From Prevotella sp. (GTDB lineage Bacteria; Bacteroidota; Bacteroidia; Bacteroidales; Bacteroidaceae): DNA of 37,287 nt. Numbering within the stretch: the stretch's first letter is position 1; each line of letters starts with the position of its first letter. The stretch covers positions 1 through 37,287 of the forward strand of contig JAFUVV010000021.1 in the NCBI GenBank assembly GCA_017477435.1. Direction: 5' to 3'. The position numbers and the translations under genes are program-made. Below are positions 1 through 8,437 of the stretch, piece by piece. Below the pieces are notes generated by a model. It was not told the DNA's origin. It ran no database searches and saw only the letters and a program-made list of their open reading frames with translations.

Positions 1-174
1 ATTGCCAAGAAAGTGTATCATGTCGATCAAGACCTTTATATTTTATCGGCTGCCATAGGGAAAGTACTCTTTGAGAGGAAACCCTTAGGCGAGCTATTTG
101 TTAAACCAAAACATCCTCAGAATGACTCCGATAATGGTCAGTTGACCTTATGGAAAAATTTCTTTGGACAGTAG
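1..174 (+). CDS. C-terminal fragment of an unidentified protein (cut by window edge)
   Basis: Frame 1 is open from the first base to a TAG at 172-174, giving 57 residues that end in LWKNFFGQ. The start lies outside the window. The composition (many Lys, Leu and Phe, no membrane segment) looks like a normal coding sequence, and the next gene starts 27 bases further on in the same direction, so the two may be co-transcribed. I do not recognise the family. The call rests only on the open frame, its plausible composition and its close spacing to a real gene. Confidence 0.55.
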   Translation: MAKKVYHVDQDLYILSAAIGKVLFERKPLGELFVKPKHPQNDSDNGQLTLWKNFFGQ

Positions 175-201
175 TGAAAACTTATCATTTATTTTTTGAG
201 A

Positions 202-2187
202 ATGAAAAAGACATTTTCTATGTTTGCGGCATTGCTCATCGCTATGTCGGTATTTGCCCAGGAGGGCCGTTGGAGTAAGGAACGTGTGTGGACATGGTAT
301 AGGGAACAGCCGTGGCTGTGCGGGGTGAACTACATCCCTGCCAATGCTGTCAACTATACTGCCATGTGGGACAAGACGAGTTTCTCGCCGAAGGTAATCG
401 ACAAGGAGCTGCAGTTGATGGAAGACATGGGTATGAACTGCGTGAGGGTGGTGTTGCAGCATGCCGTCTATGCCGACGATGCGAAGTACTTCCTGCGCAC
501 GTTCGACAAGTTTCTCGACATCTGCTCGCGCCACGGCATTCGTGTGATGCCGATATTCTTCGACGACTGCACGTTTGGCGTGAACACCGATCCTGTCATC
601 GGTCATCAGGGTGAGCCCGTTGTGGGTTGGTATGCCTGGGCATGGTCGCCATCGCCGGGATATACCATTCTTGCCGATGAGCGGCAGCACGTGAAGCTGG
701 AGAAGTATGTCACCGACGTGATGCGTCGCTATGCCAACGACAAACGCATATTGGCGTGGGACCTCTACAATGAGCCTACGAATTCGAGGCTGAAAAATTA
801 TAGCTGGGTGCTGTTGAGGAAAGTGTTCCGTTGGGCGCGCAGCGTGAATCCGTCGCAGCCTATTACGTCGGGGTTGTGGAATGGGAATAAGGAGCTGGAT
901 GATTTCCTTAGCGATAATTCCGACTTTATCACCTTCCATTGTTATTCTAATAAGGAACGCACGCAACAGGAGGTGCTTCGTATGACGGAAAAAGGCCGCC
1001 CAGTGGTATGCACCGAATGGATGAACCGCCCTATGGGATCGACATTCGCCGACATACTGCCCATGTTCTGCCAGTCGAACATAGGATGCATGGCGTGGGG
1101 ACTGGTGAACGGAAAGACGCAGACTCACCTGCCATGGGGCCATCGACCAGAGAATGGCGAGTATAAAGGCAAATGGCAGCACGATATATTCAAGGGCGAC
1201 TTCACTCCCTACGATCCTGCTGAGGTGGAGTTGATAAAGACTACCATCGCCAACCGCAATGCAGCAGACAGTAGCATGAAGTATGGCGACACCTCTCGCT
1301 TAGGCCGCCCATACTCGAAAGACCCCCATGTGGTGAGGTTCGGCGACAGGTACTTGATGTATTATTCCATACCTCCGCACAACTGGAACAAGAATGAGGG
1401 TTGGAATATCGGCATTGCCGAGAGTAGCGACCTTATAAAATGGAATAAAGTGAATGAGATAACCCCTGCAGCCGATTACGAGCTGCGGGGGTTGTGCGCT
1501 CCATGTGCGTTGGTGAGAGATGGTGAGGTTCATCTCTTCTATCAAACCTACGGCAATCGCCGCCACGACGCCATTTGCCATGCAGTGTCGAAGGATGGCA
1601 TCACTTTTGTCCGCGACGCAACTAATCCTATCTTCCGCCCTGATGAGTCGGCGTGGTCGTGCGGCAGGGCTATCGATGCCGAGGTGGTGAAGTTCCGTGG
1701 GAAGTATTTCCTCTATTTCGCCACACGCGACCCCGAGTTTAAGATACAGAAGCTCGGCGTGGCCGTTGCCGACAAGGACTCCGACTTCTCTCGCAGTTCA
1801 TGGCATTTGGCTGCCGACGAGAGTATTCTCTATCCAGTGCTCGACTGGGAGGGCGAGTGTATTGAGGGGCCGTCGGTCTACGTGAAGGGTAAGACCATGT
1901 ATATGTTCTATGCCGGCTCTTACAATAATGCACCCCAGCAGATTGGAGTGGCTGTGAGTAAGGATGGTGTCCACTTCAAGCGAATGTCGGCAGTTCCGTT
2001 CAAGCCCAATGGCAGAGAAGGAGAGTGGAACAGTTCGGAGTCGGGCCACCCACACATCTTTAAAGACACCGACGGGAAGACGTATCTCTTCTATCAGGGC
2101 AACAACGATAATGGAAAAACATGGCTGCTCACACAGGAAGAAGTCGGATGGAAGAAGGGCAAACCATACTTAAAACGAGCAAAATGA
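202..2187 (+). CDS. Secreted bimodular glycoside hydrolase, GH5-like plus GH43-like
   Basis: This 661-residue protein starts at the ATG at 202 (a TTG at 196 is possible) with a signal peptide ending near VFAQ. Residues about 25-340 form a GH5/clan-A type barrel: the LYNEP motif gives a candidate acid/base at Glu191, and VCTEWMN gives a candidate nucleophile at Glu272. Residues about 360-655 form a five-bladed-propeller hydrolase of GH43 type with all three expected acids visible: Asp374 in SKDPHVV, Asp492 in IDAEVV and Glu555 in IEGPSV. Both modules therefore look catalytically complete. It probably acts in the periplasm or at the outer membrane on a plant or host polysaccharide, but the substrate cannot be read from sequence. 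Its stop overlaps the start of the next gene (ATGA), so the two are translationally coupled. Confidence 0.85.
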   Translation: MKKTFSMFAALLIAMSVFAQEGRWSKERVWTWYREQPWLCGVNYIPANAVNYTAMWDKTSFSPKVIDKELQLMEDMGMNCVRVVLQHAVYADDAKYFLRTFDKFLDICSRHGIRVMPIFFDDCTFGVNTDPVIGHQGEPVVGWYAWAWSPSPGYTILADERQHVKLEKYVTDVMRRYANDKRILAWDLYNEPTNSRLKNYSWVLLRKVFRWARSVNPSQPITSGLWNGNKELDDFLSDNSDFITFHCYSNKERTQQEVLRMTEKGRPVVCTEWMNRPMGSTFADILPMFCQSNIGCMAWGLVNGKTQTHLPWGHRPENGEYKGKWQHDIFKGDFTPYDPAEVELIKTTIANRNAADSSMKYGDTSRLGRPYSKDPHVVRFGDRYLMYYSIPPHNWNKNEGWNIGIAESSDLIKWNKVNEITPAADYELRGLCAPCALVRDGEVHLFYQTYGNRRHDAICHAVSKDGITFVRDATNPIFRPDESAWSCGRAIDAEVVKFRGKYFLYFATRDPEFKIQKLGVAVADKDSDFSRSSWHLAADESILYPVLDWEGECIEGPSVYVKGKTMYMFYAGSYNNAPQQIGVAVSKDGVHFKRMSAVPFKPNGREGEWNSSESGHPHIFKDTDGKTYLFYQGNNDNGKTWLLTQEEVGWKKGKPYLKRAK

Positions 2188-2924
2188 ATTTTTGGAAGAT
2201 ACTTTTCATTTTCACCCTGCTGCCCTCTACTATATTGGCACAGGAGGAGGAGTTCAGTGCCGACCGCCCTGGCGCTACCACGGGTACCGACGTGATGCCC
2301 GTGGGAAGGCTGCAATGGGAGACAGGCGCGGGATACGAACGTGATAAGAGCAGCGCACCCACCGAGCACACATGGACATTGAACACGTCGTTGCTCAGAT
2401 ATGGCATGGCGAAGTTTGCCGAGCTACGACTGCAGAACGACATCTATAGCACGCACGCCGACGGCGATGCACTGTACGGCTCGATAGCGATTGGTACAAA
2501 AATCAATATGTTCGGAGGCCGGGGGCTGCTGCCCGCAATATCACTGCTTGGCGACGTCGCGGTTCCCTATGGCAAGCGGGTCGATGGCGAGCATCGCCGT
2601 GTCGGCGGACAGCTGCACGCCCTGTTCGATACCGCCATCAGCCATCGCTGGAGCCTCGGATGTGATGTCGGACTCGATTGGGACGACAACGACTCCGACT
2701 GCACGGTTTTCCTCGGAGCATGCCTCAGCTTTCAAGCAACAGACAATCTCGGGCTGTTTGTTGAAGAATATAACCATTTTGGCAACGGGCACACCAGCTG
2801 GTTAGAGACCGGGCTATCCTACCAAATAGGTGACAATCTCCAGCTCGACATAGCCACCGACATCAGCCTGAATGCCCCGGCCGATCATTTCGTCGTTCAG
2901 TTCGGCGTGGCGTGGAGGATGTAG
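2184..2924 (+). CDS. Outer-membrane beta-barrel, transporter / phenol MetA-pathway-like
   Basis: A 246-residue protein starting at the ATG that overlaps the upstream TGA. An N-terminal signal peptide ends near ILAQ. The mature part opens with FSADRPGATTGTDVMPVG, followed by alternating amphipathic strands (RLQWETGAGYERD, FAELRLQNDI, GLFVEEYNHFG) and a C-terminal aromatic-rich strand ending in FGVAWRM. This layout matches the small outer-membrane channel family often annotated as 'transporter' or MetA-pathway of phenol degradation (PF13557-like). Coupling to the GH5-GH43 gene suggests passage of its product or substrate, but that is inference. The 63 bases of open frame before this ATG lie inside the upstream gene and are not used. 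Confidence 0.7.
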   Translation: MNFWKILFIFTLLPSTILAQEEEFSADRPGATTGTDVMPVGRLQWETGAGYERDKSSAPTEHTWTLNTSLLRYGMAKFAELRLQNDIYSTHADGDALYGSIAIGTKINMFGGRGLLPAISLLGDVAVPYGKRVDGEHRRVGGQLHALFDTAISHRWSLGCDVGLDWDDNDSDCTVFLGACLSFQATDNLGLFVEEYNHFGNGHTSWLETGLSYQIGDNLQLDIATDISLNAPADHFVVQFGVAWRM

Positions 2925-2957
2925 CAGTTCATAGTTCATGTTTTTTTGCTTTATGCT

Positions 2958-2988
2958 TTGGTCCTTTTGTGGAAAATGAATAATTTTG
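2958..2988 (+). promoter_or_regulatory. Bacteroidota-type promoter for the DUF6057 / lipoprotein pair
   Basis: TTG at 2958-2960, a 20-base spacer, then TAATTTTG at 2981-2988. This matches the Bacteroidota -33/-7 consensus (TTG-N19/20-TAnnTTTG). Transcription would start near 2995, giving a leader of about 27 bases before the ATG at 3022. Confidence 0.7.
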
Positions 2989-3021
2989 CATTGTTAAACG
3001 CAAAACAATCTTGCTTTAGAG

Positions 3022-4800
3022 ATGAAAACGATATTTAGATTATTGCCTTTGTTATTCTGTTTGTTGGCGATAGCGTTCCTTACCTACCACCTCGACGTGA
3101 CCCAACGCTTCCTGTTCTTCCAAAGGGAGCAGCAACAGATGTTTCTCTTCGATGGCGACTTCATTGCCGACCGCTATTTCTCATTGGGAGGATTGTCGTT
3201 GTTTGTGGCACAGTTCATGGTCCAGTTCTTCTCCCTTCAGTTGGCAGGTCCTCTTCTGACAGCTATCACCGGAGTGCTTATGTCGCTGATGCTGTGTAAG
3301 GCGTTGCGTCGATTCAGTAAGTCGCTGATACTCCTTGCCCTTTGTTTCATGCCGTTGCTGTATCAGGTGGAGTCGCTTTTCGATTTCAACTATGGATACG
3401 ATGGCTTTATAGCCATGACCTTGATGGTGGCATGTTTCTGGCTGTATACTGCCATGGCGGAGCGGCTGAGTGGTCGTTGGCATTGGCGGATAGCCTTGTC
3501 GGTCGTGCTGTCGCTGGCTGTCTACATATCAATGGGCCCAGTGGGGCTCCTCTTTGCCGTGATGGTGTTGCTGTATGACATATTCACCAAAGCCGAGAAG
3601 TGGTATTTCCAGGTTCTTCCGTTGGCATTGGTGTTGCTTGCGGGCTTCTGGCTGGTATCGAATGGCCGGCTCGAGTCGGAGCGCTTTGCACTGCTCCCCG
3701 ATTTTCACTATGAGCCTATACTCAAGCCTGTGTTCAGGCATTACATATCGTGGATCGCTCTTGTCGCAGTGTTGCTGGCGGCATTTGTCATCAGTCGCCT
3801 GCCAAAGTTGAACGCCACGATCGACGTCGCTATCGCCGCAGTGCTGTTTGTGGTGGTGGCATGGCTCTTTATACGCTCTGCAAATATAACGAGGAAGAAG
3901 GACCTGATTTTCCCGGTCATTGAGATACAGCATTATGTTGCTACGGGACAGTGGGATGAGATACTCAACAGCAAGTATTTGCGCCTCAACAGCTATCTGA
4001 TAGCCAATTATTGCAACCTTGCGCTCTCTCATCAGGGCCGTCTGCTCGATAATCTCTTCGCTTTCCCTCAACAGGGTGTCAACACTCTGATGGTGCAGGG
4101 CGAATATGCTGAGATGAGTATTGAGACTTTTGTCGCCTCGCCCCACATTTTCTATCAGATGGGTAATATTGCCGTGGCCCGCAACAAGGCGTTCGATGCT
4201 TCGGTGGCTTTCCAATATGGAAACCCCACCATAGCCCAGATGCTGGCAAAGACAAATATCGTGTATGGTGACTATCCGATAGCAGAACGCTATCTGAATA
4301 TGCTCAAGAAGACATGGGGCTATGCCGACTGGGCAAGGCGGTATGAGAAATTCCTCTACAACGATGCTGCCGTGGAAGCTGATCCCGAGCTGGGGTTGAA
4401 GCGCAAGGATCTCCCTCGGGAGTCGCCCGACATCATGTCGCGTGGCGTGTATGTCGACCTGCTCAATATCCTTGACGGGGGTACCCCCGACCGTGCTGTC
4501 TTCGAATATGCCGTGGCATTCCTTCTGTTGTCGAGAGATGCTGAGGATACTTGCAAATTCGTAGAGAAATACTATGCCACTCCCGTCATGCCGACGGTGC
4601 CGGTGCTCCTGCAGGAAGCACTTGTGGAGCAGAATCCAGCAGACTATTGCCTGAGCCACGGCGTGAGCCAAGAGATTATCGACCGATATAAAGACTTCCA
4701 GCAGATGTTCCTTGATGTGCAGAGCGGCGATGCAGCGGCCGAGGCAATGTTTGAACAGAAATTCCAAAACACATACTGGTATTATTCACTTAACGTATGA
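3022..4800 (+). CDS. DUF6057-type polytopic membrane protein
   Basis: A 592-residue protein. The first 300 residues contain about ten hydrophobic segments (for example the N-terminal LLPLLFCLLAIAFL and later TIDVAIAAVLFVVVAWLF), so this half is an inner-membrane domain. After the charged NITRKKD break, the remaining 290 residues are soluble and helical, with repeat-like stretches (VARNKAFDASVAFQYG, YPIAERYLNMLKKTWG) that suggest TPR-like packing on one side of the membrane. The architecture resembles Bacteroidota DUF6057 proteins, whose function is unknown to me. The stop overlaps the next start (ATGA), which indicates a stable two-gene unit with the lipoprotein downstream. Confidence 0.75.
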   Translation: MKTIFRLLPLLFCLLAIAFLTYHLDVTQRFLFFQREQQQMFLFDGDFIADRYFSLGGLSLFVAQFMVQFFSLQLAGPLLTAITGVLMSLMLCKALRRFSKSLILLALCFMPLLYQVESLFDFNYGYDGFIAMTLMVACFWLYTAMAERLSGRWHWRIALSVVLSLAVYISMGPVGLLFAVMVLLYDIFTKAEKWYFQVLPLALVLLAGFWLVSNGRLESERFALLPDFHYEPILKPVFRHYISWIALVAVLLAAFVISRLPKLNATIDVAIAAVLFVVVAWLFIRSANITRKKDLIFPVIEIQHYVATGQWDEILNSKYLRLNSYLIANYCNLALSHQGRLLDNLFAFPQQGVNTLMVQGEYAEMSIETFVASPHIFYQMGNIAVARNKAFDASVAFQYGNPTIAQMLAKTNIVYGDYPIAERYLNMLKKTWGYADWARRYEKFLYNDAAVEADPELGLKRKDLPRESPDIMSRGVYVDLLNILDGGTPDRAVFEYAVAFLLLSRDAEDTCKFVEKYYATPVMPTVPVLLQEALVEQNPADYCLSHGVSQEIIDRYKDFQQMFLDVQSGDAAAEAMFEQKFQNTYWYYSLNV

Positions 4801-6275
4801 AAAAGCACTTTTTATTTTTCACCCTCTTCCTCTCAGCATCCCTTCTCTTCTCCTGTGGCGGCGATGTGAAGATTGCAGGCAGCGTAGACGAAGAACCCGA
4901 CATCTTCCCCGACTATAAAGAAGTGACTATTCCCGTAAATATAGCGCCGCTCAACTTTGCGCTGAACAATGCTGAGGGCATACCGACGCGACTCAAGATT
5001 GAAGCCGGCGGGCATACAATCACCGTGAAGGGCGACAATGGAAGTTTCGATATCCCCCAGCGCAAGTGGCGCAAGATGCTCGAAGCCTCGCATGGAACGG
5101 CGCTCACATTCACCGTCGTCAGGAAAGACAAAGATGGATGGATGGCGATGAAGCCGTTCCACGTCAATGTCGTAGCCGACAAGGTAGATCCCTACATCGC
5201 CTATCGGCTCATTGCACCAGGATATATCGTATGGAAAAAGATGGGCATCTATCAGCGTTGCGTAGAGAATTTCGAACAGACGCCAATCTTTGAAAACAAG
5301 CTTACCACCTACAACTGCGTCAACTGTCACCTCTTCCAGCAGCGCAGCCCTGAGCGACTCATCTTCCATGCTCGCAACCGCCACGGAGGTATGGTCTATG
5401 CCGACAGTGAGAAGATAGAAAAACTGAACACCAAGACCGACCAGACCATCACTCCGCTCGTATACGGCTTCTGGCATCCCACCGCCGACTATGTGGCTTT
5501 CTCCACCAACCAGACCCGACTCGTCAACTTCATGCACAACGAGAACTACATGGAGGTCTACGACTTCGAGTCGGACGTAGTCGTCTACAACATCCGCACC
5601 CACGAGATAACGACGTGCCCACAGCTGTCGTCGTCGAAGGCATTCGAGACATTCCCCGCCTTCTCCCCCGATGGGAAGAGCATATATTTCTGCTCAGCCG
5701 ACTCAGTGGCGCCCATGCCCGAGCGATACCTCGACACCCACTACAGCCTCTGCCGCATCGACTTCGACGCAGAGAAAGGAACATTTGGAGAAAAAGTCGA
5801 CACGCTCTACAATGCACGTCAGACGAAGATGAGTGTGTCGTTCCCCCGCGTCTCTCCCGACGGACGCTACCTCTGCTTCACCCTTCATCGGTATGGCAAC
5901 TTCTCCATCTGGCAGCGCGATGCCGACCTATGCATGCTCGACCTCTCCACGGGGCAAATGCAGATGCTCGATGATGTCAACAGCCAGCAGAGCGAGAGCT
6001 ATCACTCCTGGAGCAGCAACAACCGGTGGATGGTGTTCAGCAGCCGCAGGGTCGACGGTATCTACACACGACCCTTCTTCACCTATGTCGACGCCGACGG
6101 ACATGCCCACAAGCCATTCATGCTCCCACAGCGGAATCCCCGAAAGTTCTATTCCAGCCTGATGTACTCCTATAACATACCTGAGTTCCTTGAAGGCAAG
6201 GTGACAATACCACAGGCCGACATCGCACGCCATATGCGCAATACCGAACCAATGAGGGTCACGTTTAAAAACTGA
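4797..6275 (+). CDS. TolB/PD40-like beta-propeller lipoprotein with one CxxCH motif
   Basis: A 492-residue protein with a lipoprotein signal (LLFSC, lipidated Cys20). Residues about 40-150 form a beta-rich N-terminal domain. Residues about 230-470 carry PD40/TolB-like propeller repeats (FPAFSPDGKSIYFC, FPRVSPDGRYLCF, SWSSNNRWMVFSS). Between them is YNCVNCHLF, where Cys174, Cys177 and His178 form a textbook c-type haem attachment motif. Only one such motif is present, and no distal Met ligand can be assigned. The gene is translationally coupled to the DUF6057-type membrane protein, so the two probably work together at the envelope. Whether haem is really bound is untested; the motif could instead bind a metal or form a disulfide. 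Confidence 0.75.
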   Translation: MKKHFLFFTLFLSASLLFSCGGDVKIAGSVDEEPDIFPDYKEVTIPVNIAPLNFALNNAEGIPTRLKIEAGGHTITVKGDNGSFDIPQRKWRKMLEASHGTALTFTVVRKDKDGWMAMKPFHVNVVADKVDPYIAYRLIAPGYIVWKKMGIYQRCVENFEQTPIFENKLTTYNCVNCHLFQQRSPERLIFHARNRHGGMVYADSEKIEKLNTKTDQTITPLVYGFWHPTADYVAFSTNQTRLVNFMHNENYMEVYDFESDVVVYNIRTHEITTCPQLSSSKAFETFPAFSPDGKSIYFCSADSVAPMPERYLDTHYSLCRIDFDAEKGTFGEKVDTLYNARQTKMSVSFPRVSPDGRYLCFTLHRYGNFSIWQRDADLCMLDLSTGQMQMLDDVNSQQSESYHSWSSNNRWMVFSSRRVDGIYTRPFFTYVDADGHAHKPFMLPQRNPRKFYSSLMYSYNIPEFLEGKVTIPQADIARHMRNTEPMRVTFKN

Positions 6276-6290
6276 AAACTTAAAACTTTG

Positions 6291-6455
6291 AAGTTTCGGA
6301 AGTGCTCAACTTCAGGAGTTAATGGGAGTTAGCTCACTGCGCTCGCTGAAGTTAACGGACAATAGACTTGCATATGTCTGCTAACTCCCGTGGTCGAAGA
6401 CCACTAACTCCCGATAACTCCCATTAACTCCTGAAGTTGAGTACCTACGAAACTT
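6291..6455. repeat. 41-bp inverted repeat between convergent genes, probable bidirectional terminator
   Basis: The left arm at 6291-6331 and the right arm at 6415-6455 are inverted copies matching at 38 of 41 positions. The 83-base centre contains a smaller perfect hairpin, GTGGTC-GAA-GACCAC, at 6390-6404, and several copies of TAACTCCC. It lies between two genes that converge, where a two-way terminator would be expected. The flanks are A-rich tracts made of repeated AAAACTT units (about 6266-6290 and 6461-6508). Confidence 0.65.
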
Positions 6456-6460
6456 AAGTT

Positions 6461-6508
6461 AAAACCAAAAACTTAAAACTCAAAACTTAAAACTTAAAAC
6501 TTAAAACT
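6461..6508. repeat. Low-complexity AAAACTT tandem tract
   Basis: About five imperfect copies of a 9-10 base unit reading AAAACTTAAAACT run up to the 3' end of the oxidoreductase gene. The reverse complement of this tract closely matches the tract that runs into the start of the HTCS gene at 18454-18494. Confidence 0.6.
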
Positions 6509-6511
6509 TTC

Positions 6512-7822
6512 CTACTTCCACTTTGGCATCTTCCACGGTTTGCGGTAAGCCTTTTCTATATGTTTGTCGGCCTGGCGGTTGTGGAAAGTGTGATGCACGT
6601 CGTCGTACGTGAGCATCTGGCGTGTGCGAGCAGCGATGTTACCCATGTGAGCATACTTTGCACACAGACTGCCGTTCTCTATCGGGCAAGCCATGTCGAA
6701 GCGCCGTTCGCGTACGCAGCGGATGAAGTCGAGTGTGTGTGCGAGGTGAGAGTCGTTCGTCGGGCGCCACTCCTGCTGCTCCCTGCCCTTGTCCTGAGGA
6801 TAGAGCACCATGCCCTCGCGGTTGACGACGAGAGTGCCCTCCGTACCCTTGAACTCCACACCATAGTTCTTCCCGTAAGGTCCTGATTCTATTGTGACAT
6901 TGCTCCAACAGATATTAAATCCGTCGAACTCATATATCACCTGCAGCGTGTCGAATGTCTCGGCAAAGTTGTCGGGATAAGCATTGTTACCTCCCGCCGC
7001 CATCACCCGTTGCGGCATGCCCTTCACGTTCATCCCCCACAGCGCCATGTCGAGCAGATGCACGCCCCAGTCCGTCATCAGTCCGCCGCCGTAGTCCCAG
7101 AACATCCGCCACGACCCGTGGAAGCGCGAGCGGTTGAACGTCCGGTCGGGGGCCGGGCCGAGCCACATCTGGAAGTCCACGCCCTCAGGCACGGGGCCAT
7201 TCTGAGCAGGATTCAGTATGGCAGCATATCGGAAGTTTGCCCACACGTTCACGCGTGCCACACGTCCCAGCTCGCCACTGTCCACTATCTTCTTCATCCT
7301 CTGCCACAGCTCACAGCTGCGTTGCTGCTGTCCCACCTGCACCACGCGGCCGTAGCGCTTCGCTGCCAGCACCATCGCGTCGCACTCGGCAATGCTGTTC
7401 GCAATAGGCTTCTCCACATAGACATCCTTCCCTGCCGAGCAGGCATCGGTCATCATCAGGCAGTGCCAGTGGTCGGGCGTGCCAACGATGACAGCGTCGA
7501 GATCCTTGCGCTCGAGCAGCCGGCGATAGTCGGTGTAGGTATCGACACGATACCCCCATCGCTTTTCAGCCTCTGCAGCCTTGTCGTCGAGGATGTTTTT
7601 ATCTACGTCGCACAGTCCGATGCATTTCACTCCTTTGCACTGCATGATGTCGGTCAGGTCATACCAGCCCATGTTTTTGCATCCTACGAGCGCCACGTTA
7701 AGCTGATCGCTCGGGCTGACGCGTTTGCCTGAGAGCGTGAATGCACTTAGTGAGCGTGGCAATAGCAGTCCTGCAGTCACTGCTGCAGCCGACTGGCGCA
7801 GAAATTCTCTTCTTGTGGTCAT
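6512..7822 (-). CDS. Tat-exported Gfo/Idh/MocA family oxidoreductase
   Basis: A 436-residue protein. The N-terminus TTRREFLRQ followed by a hydrophobic stretch is a twin-arginine signal, as expected for an enzyme exported with its NAD(P) cofactor bound. Residues about 40-160 are the Rossmann domain: NVALVGCKNMG is the nucleotide-binding turn and VEKPIA holds the family lysine (Lys138 of the EKP motif). The C-terminal half matches the Gfo/Idh/MocA alpha/beta domain. Bacteroidota relatives include GH109 enzymes, which use NAD to hydrolyse alpha-N-acetylgalactosaminides, but sequence alone does not tell this from a sugar dehydrogenase. It is a single-gene unit, driven by a consensus promoter at 7899-7928. 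Confidence 0.85.
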   Translation of the reverse strand: MTTRREFLRQSAAAVTAGLLLPRSLSAFTLSGKRVSPSDQLNVALVGCKNMGWYDLTDIMQCKGVKCIGLCDVDKNILDDKAAEAEKRWGYRVDTYTDYRRLLERKDLDAVIVGTPDHWHCLMMTDACSAGKDVYVEKPIANSIAECDAMVLAAKRYGRVVQVGQQQRSCELWQRMKKIVDSGELGRVARVNVWANFRYAAILNPAQNGPVPEGVDFQMWLGPAPDRTFNRSRFHGSWRMFWDYGGGLMTDWGVHLLDMALWGMNVKGMPQRVMAAGGNNAYPDNFAETFDTLQVIYEFDGFNICWSNVTIESGPYGKNYGVEFKGTEGTLVVNREGMVLYPQDKGREQQEWRPTNDSHLAHTLDFIRCVRERRFDMACPIENGSLCAKYAHMGNIAARTRQMLTYDDVHHTFHNRQADKHIEKAYRKPWKMPKWK

Positions 7823-7898
7823 GGCTTTGGTTTTAAGTTATGATTTTAAAAAGTTAAGATATCAGATGTCGAAATAATATATAAAAAGGTTGACATCG

Positions 7899-7928
7899 CA
7901 AAGTTAGTGCAAACCGAGCACAGTACAA
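7899..7928 (-). promoter_or_regulatory. Promoter for the Gfo/Idh/MocA gene, inside a repeat
   Basis: Read on the minus strand: TTG (7928-7926), a 19-base spacer, then TAACTTTG (7906-7899). This is an exact match to the Bacteroidota consensus. The spacer differs by one base from the one in the opposite-facing promoter at 8438-8467. The leader to the ATG at 7822 would be about 70 bases. Confidence 0.75.
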
Positions 7929-8172
7929 AATAAATTTATTTATTTTTAATAAATTTATTTATTTTTAATGTCGAGGTGCAGCCTAAACATTACCTTCCCT
8001 TCTACGCTTCGCTCGAAACGGTGACCTTCGGTTCTTCAACCGCAAGTTGGAAAGATACATCTTTTTCTCGAAACTGATGTGTTTTCGGCGGAGTTTATTT
8101 TCGTTTATGGCTTTATTGACATTTGCCGACCTTCAGCAAATGCCTTATTTTAAGCCTATGTATTGCAAACGG

Positions 8173-8194
8173 AAAATTTTGCTAGCAAAATTTT
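8173..8194. repeat. Perfect 22-bp palindrome centred on GCTAGC
   Basis: A self-complementary sequence with core TTTTGCTAGCAAAA flanked symmetrically by A/T runs. A second, 18-bp copy lies at 8240-8257. Both sit inside the divergent promoter region, so they could be operators or hairpin arms. Confidence 0.6.
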
Positions 8195-8239
8195 CATTAA
8201 CTGGGCACTTTATTGCGATTAAAGAGCCTCTTTATTCGA

Positions 8240-8257
8240 AATTTTGCTAGCAAAATT
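8240..8257. repeat. Perfect 18-bp palindrome, second copy
   Basis: AATTTTGCTAGCAAAATT is fully self-complementary and shares its core with the palindrome at 8173-8194. The centres are 65 bases apart. Confidence 0.6.
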
Positions 8258-8349
8258 ATTTGTTCGAGAATAATAGTATGTACTTATTTTACATTGCTTC
8301 GTTTTTTGAAATTACGTTGCGCTTCGGCAAAAAAATAAATAAATTTATT

Positions 8350-8379
8350 TTGTTCTGTGCTCGGTTTGCACTAACTTTA
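8350..8379 (+). promoter_or_regulatory. Upstream, degenerate copy of the repeat promoter
   Basis: TTG at 8350-8352, a 19-base spacer, then TAACTTTA at 8372-8379. It is the same module as 8438-8467, 88 bases upstream, but the last base of the -7 box is A rather than G, so it is probably weaker or inactive. Confidence 0.45.
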
Positions 8380-8437
8380 CATCGCTTCGCTCTGTGAAGT
8401 TAGGCTGCACCTCGACAAAAAATAAATAAATTTATTT

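Noticed and set aside
148-1182. 344-codon minus-strand frame opposite the GH5 gene
   Set aside because: The plus strand has a clear GH5-GH43 gene; this is a codon-bias shadow rich in His and Arg.
8047-8250. 67-codon plus-strand frame in the divergent promoter repeat
   Set aside because: It runs through the palindromes, has no promoter in the right place and unusual composition; it is probably chance.
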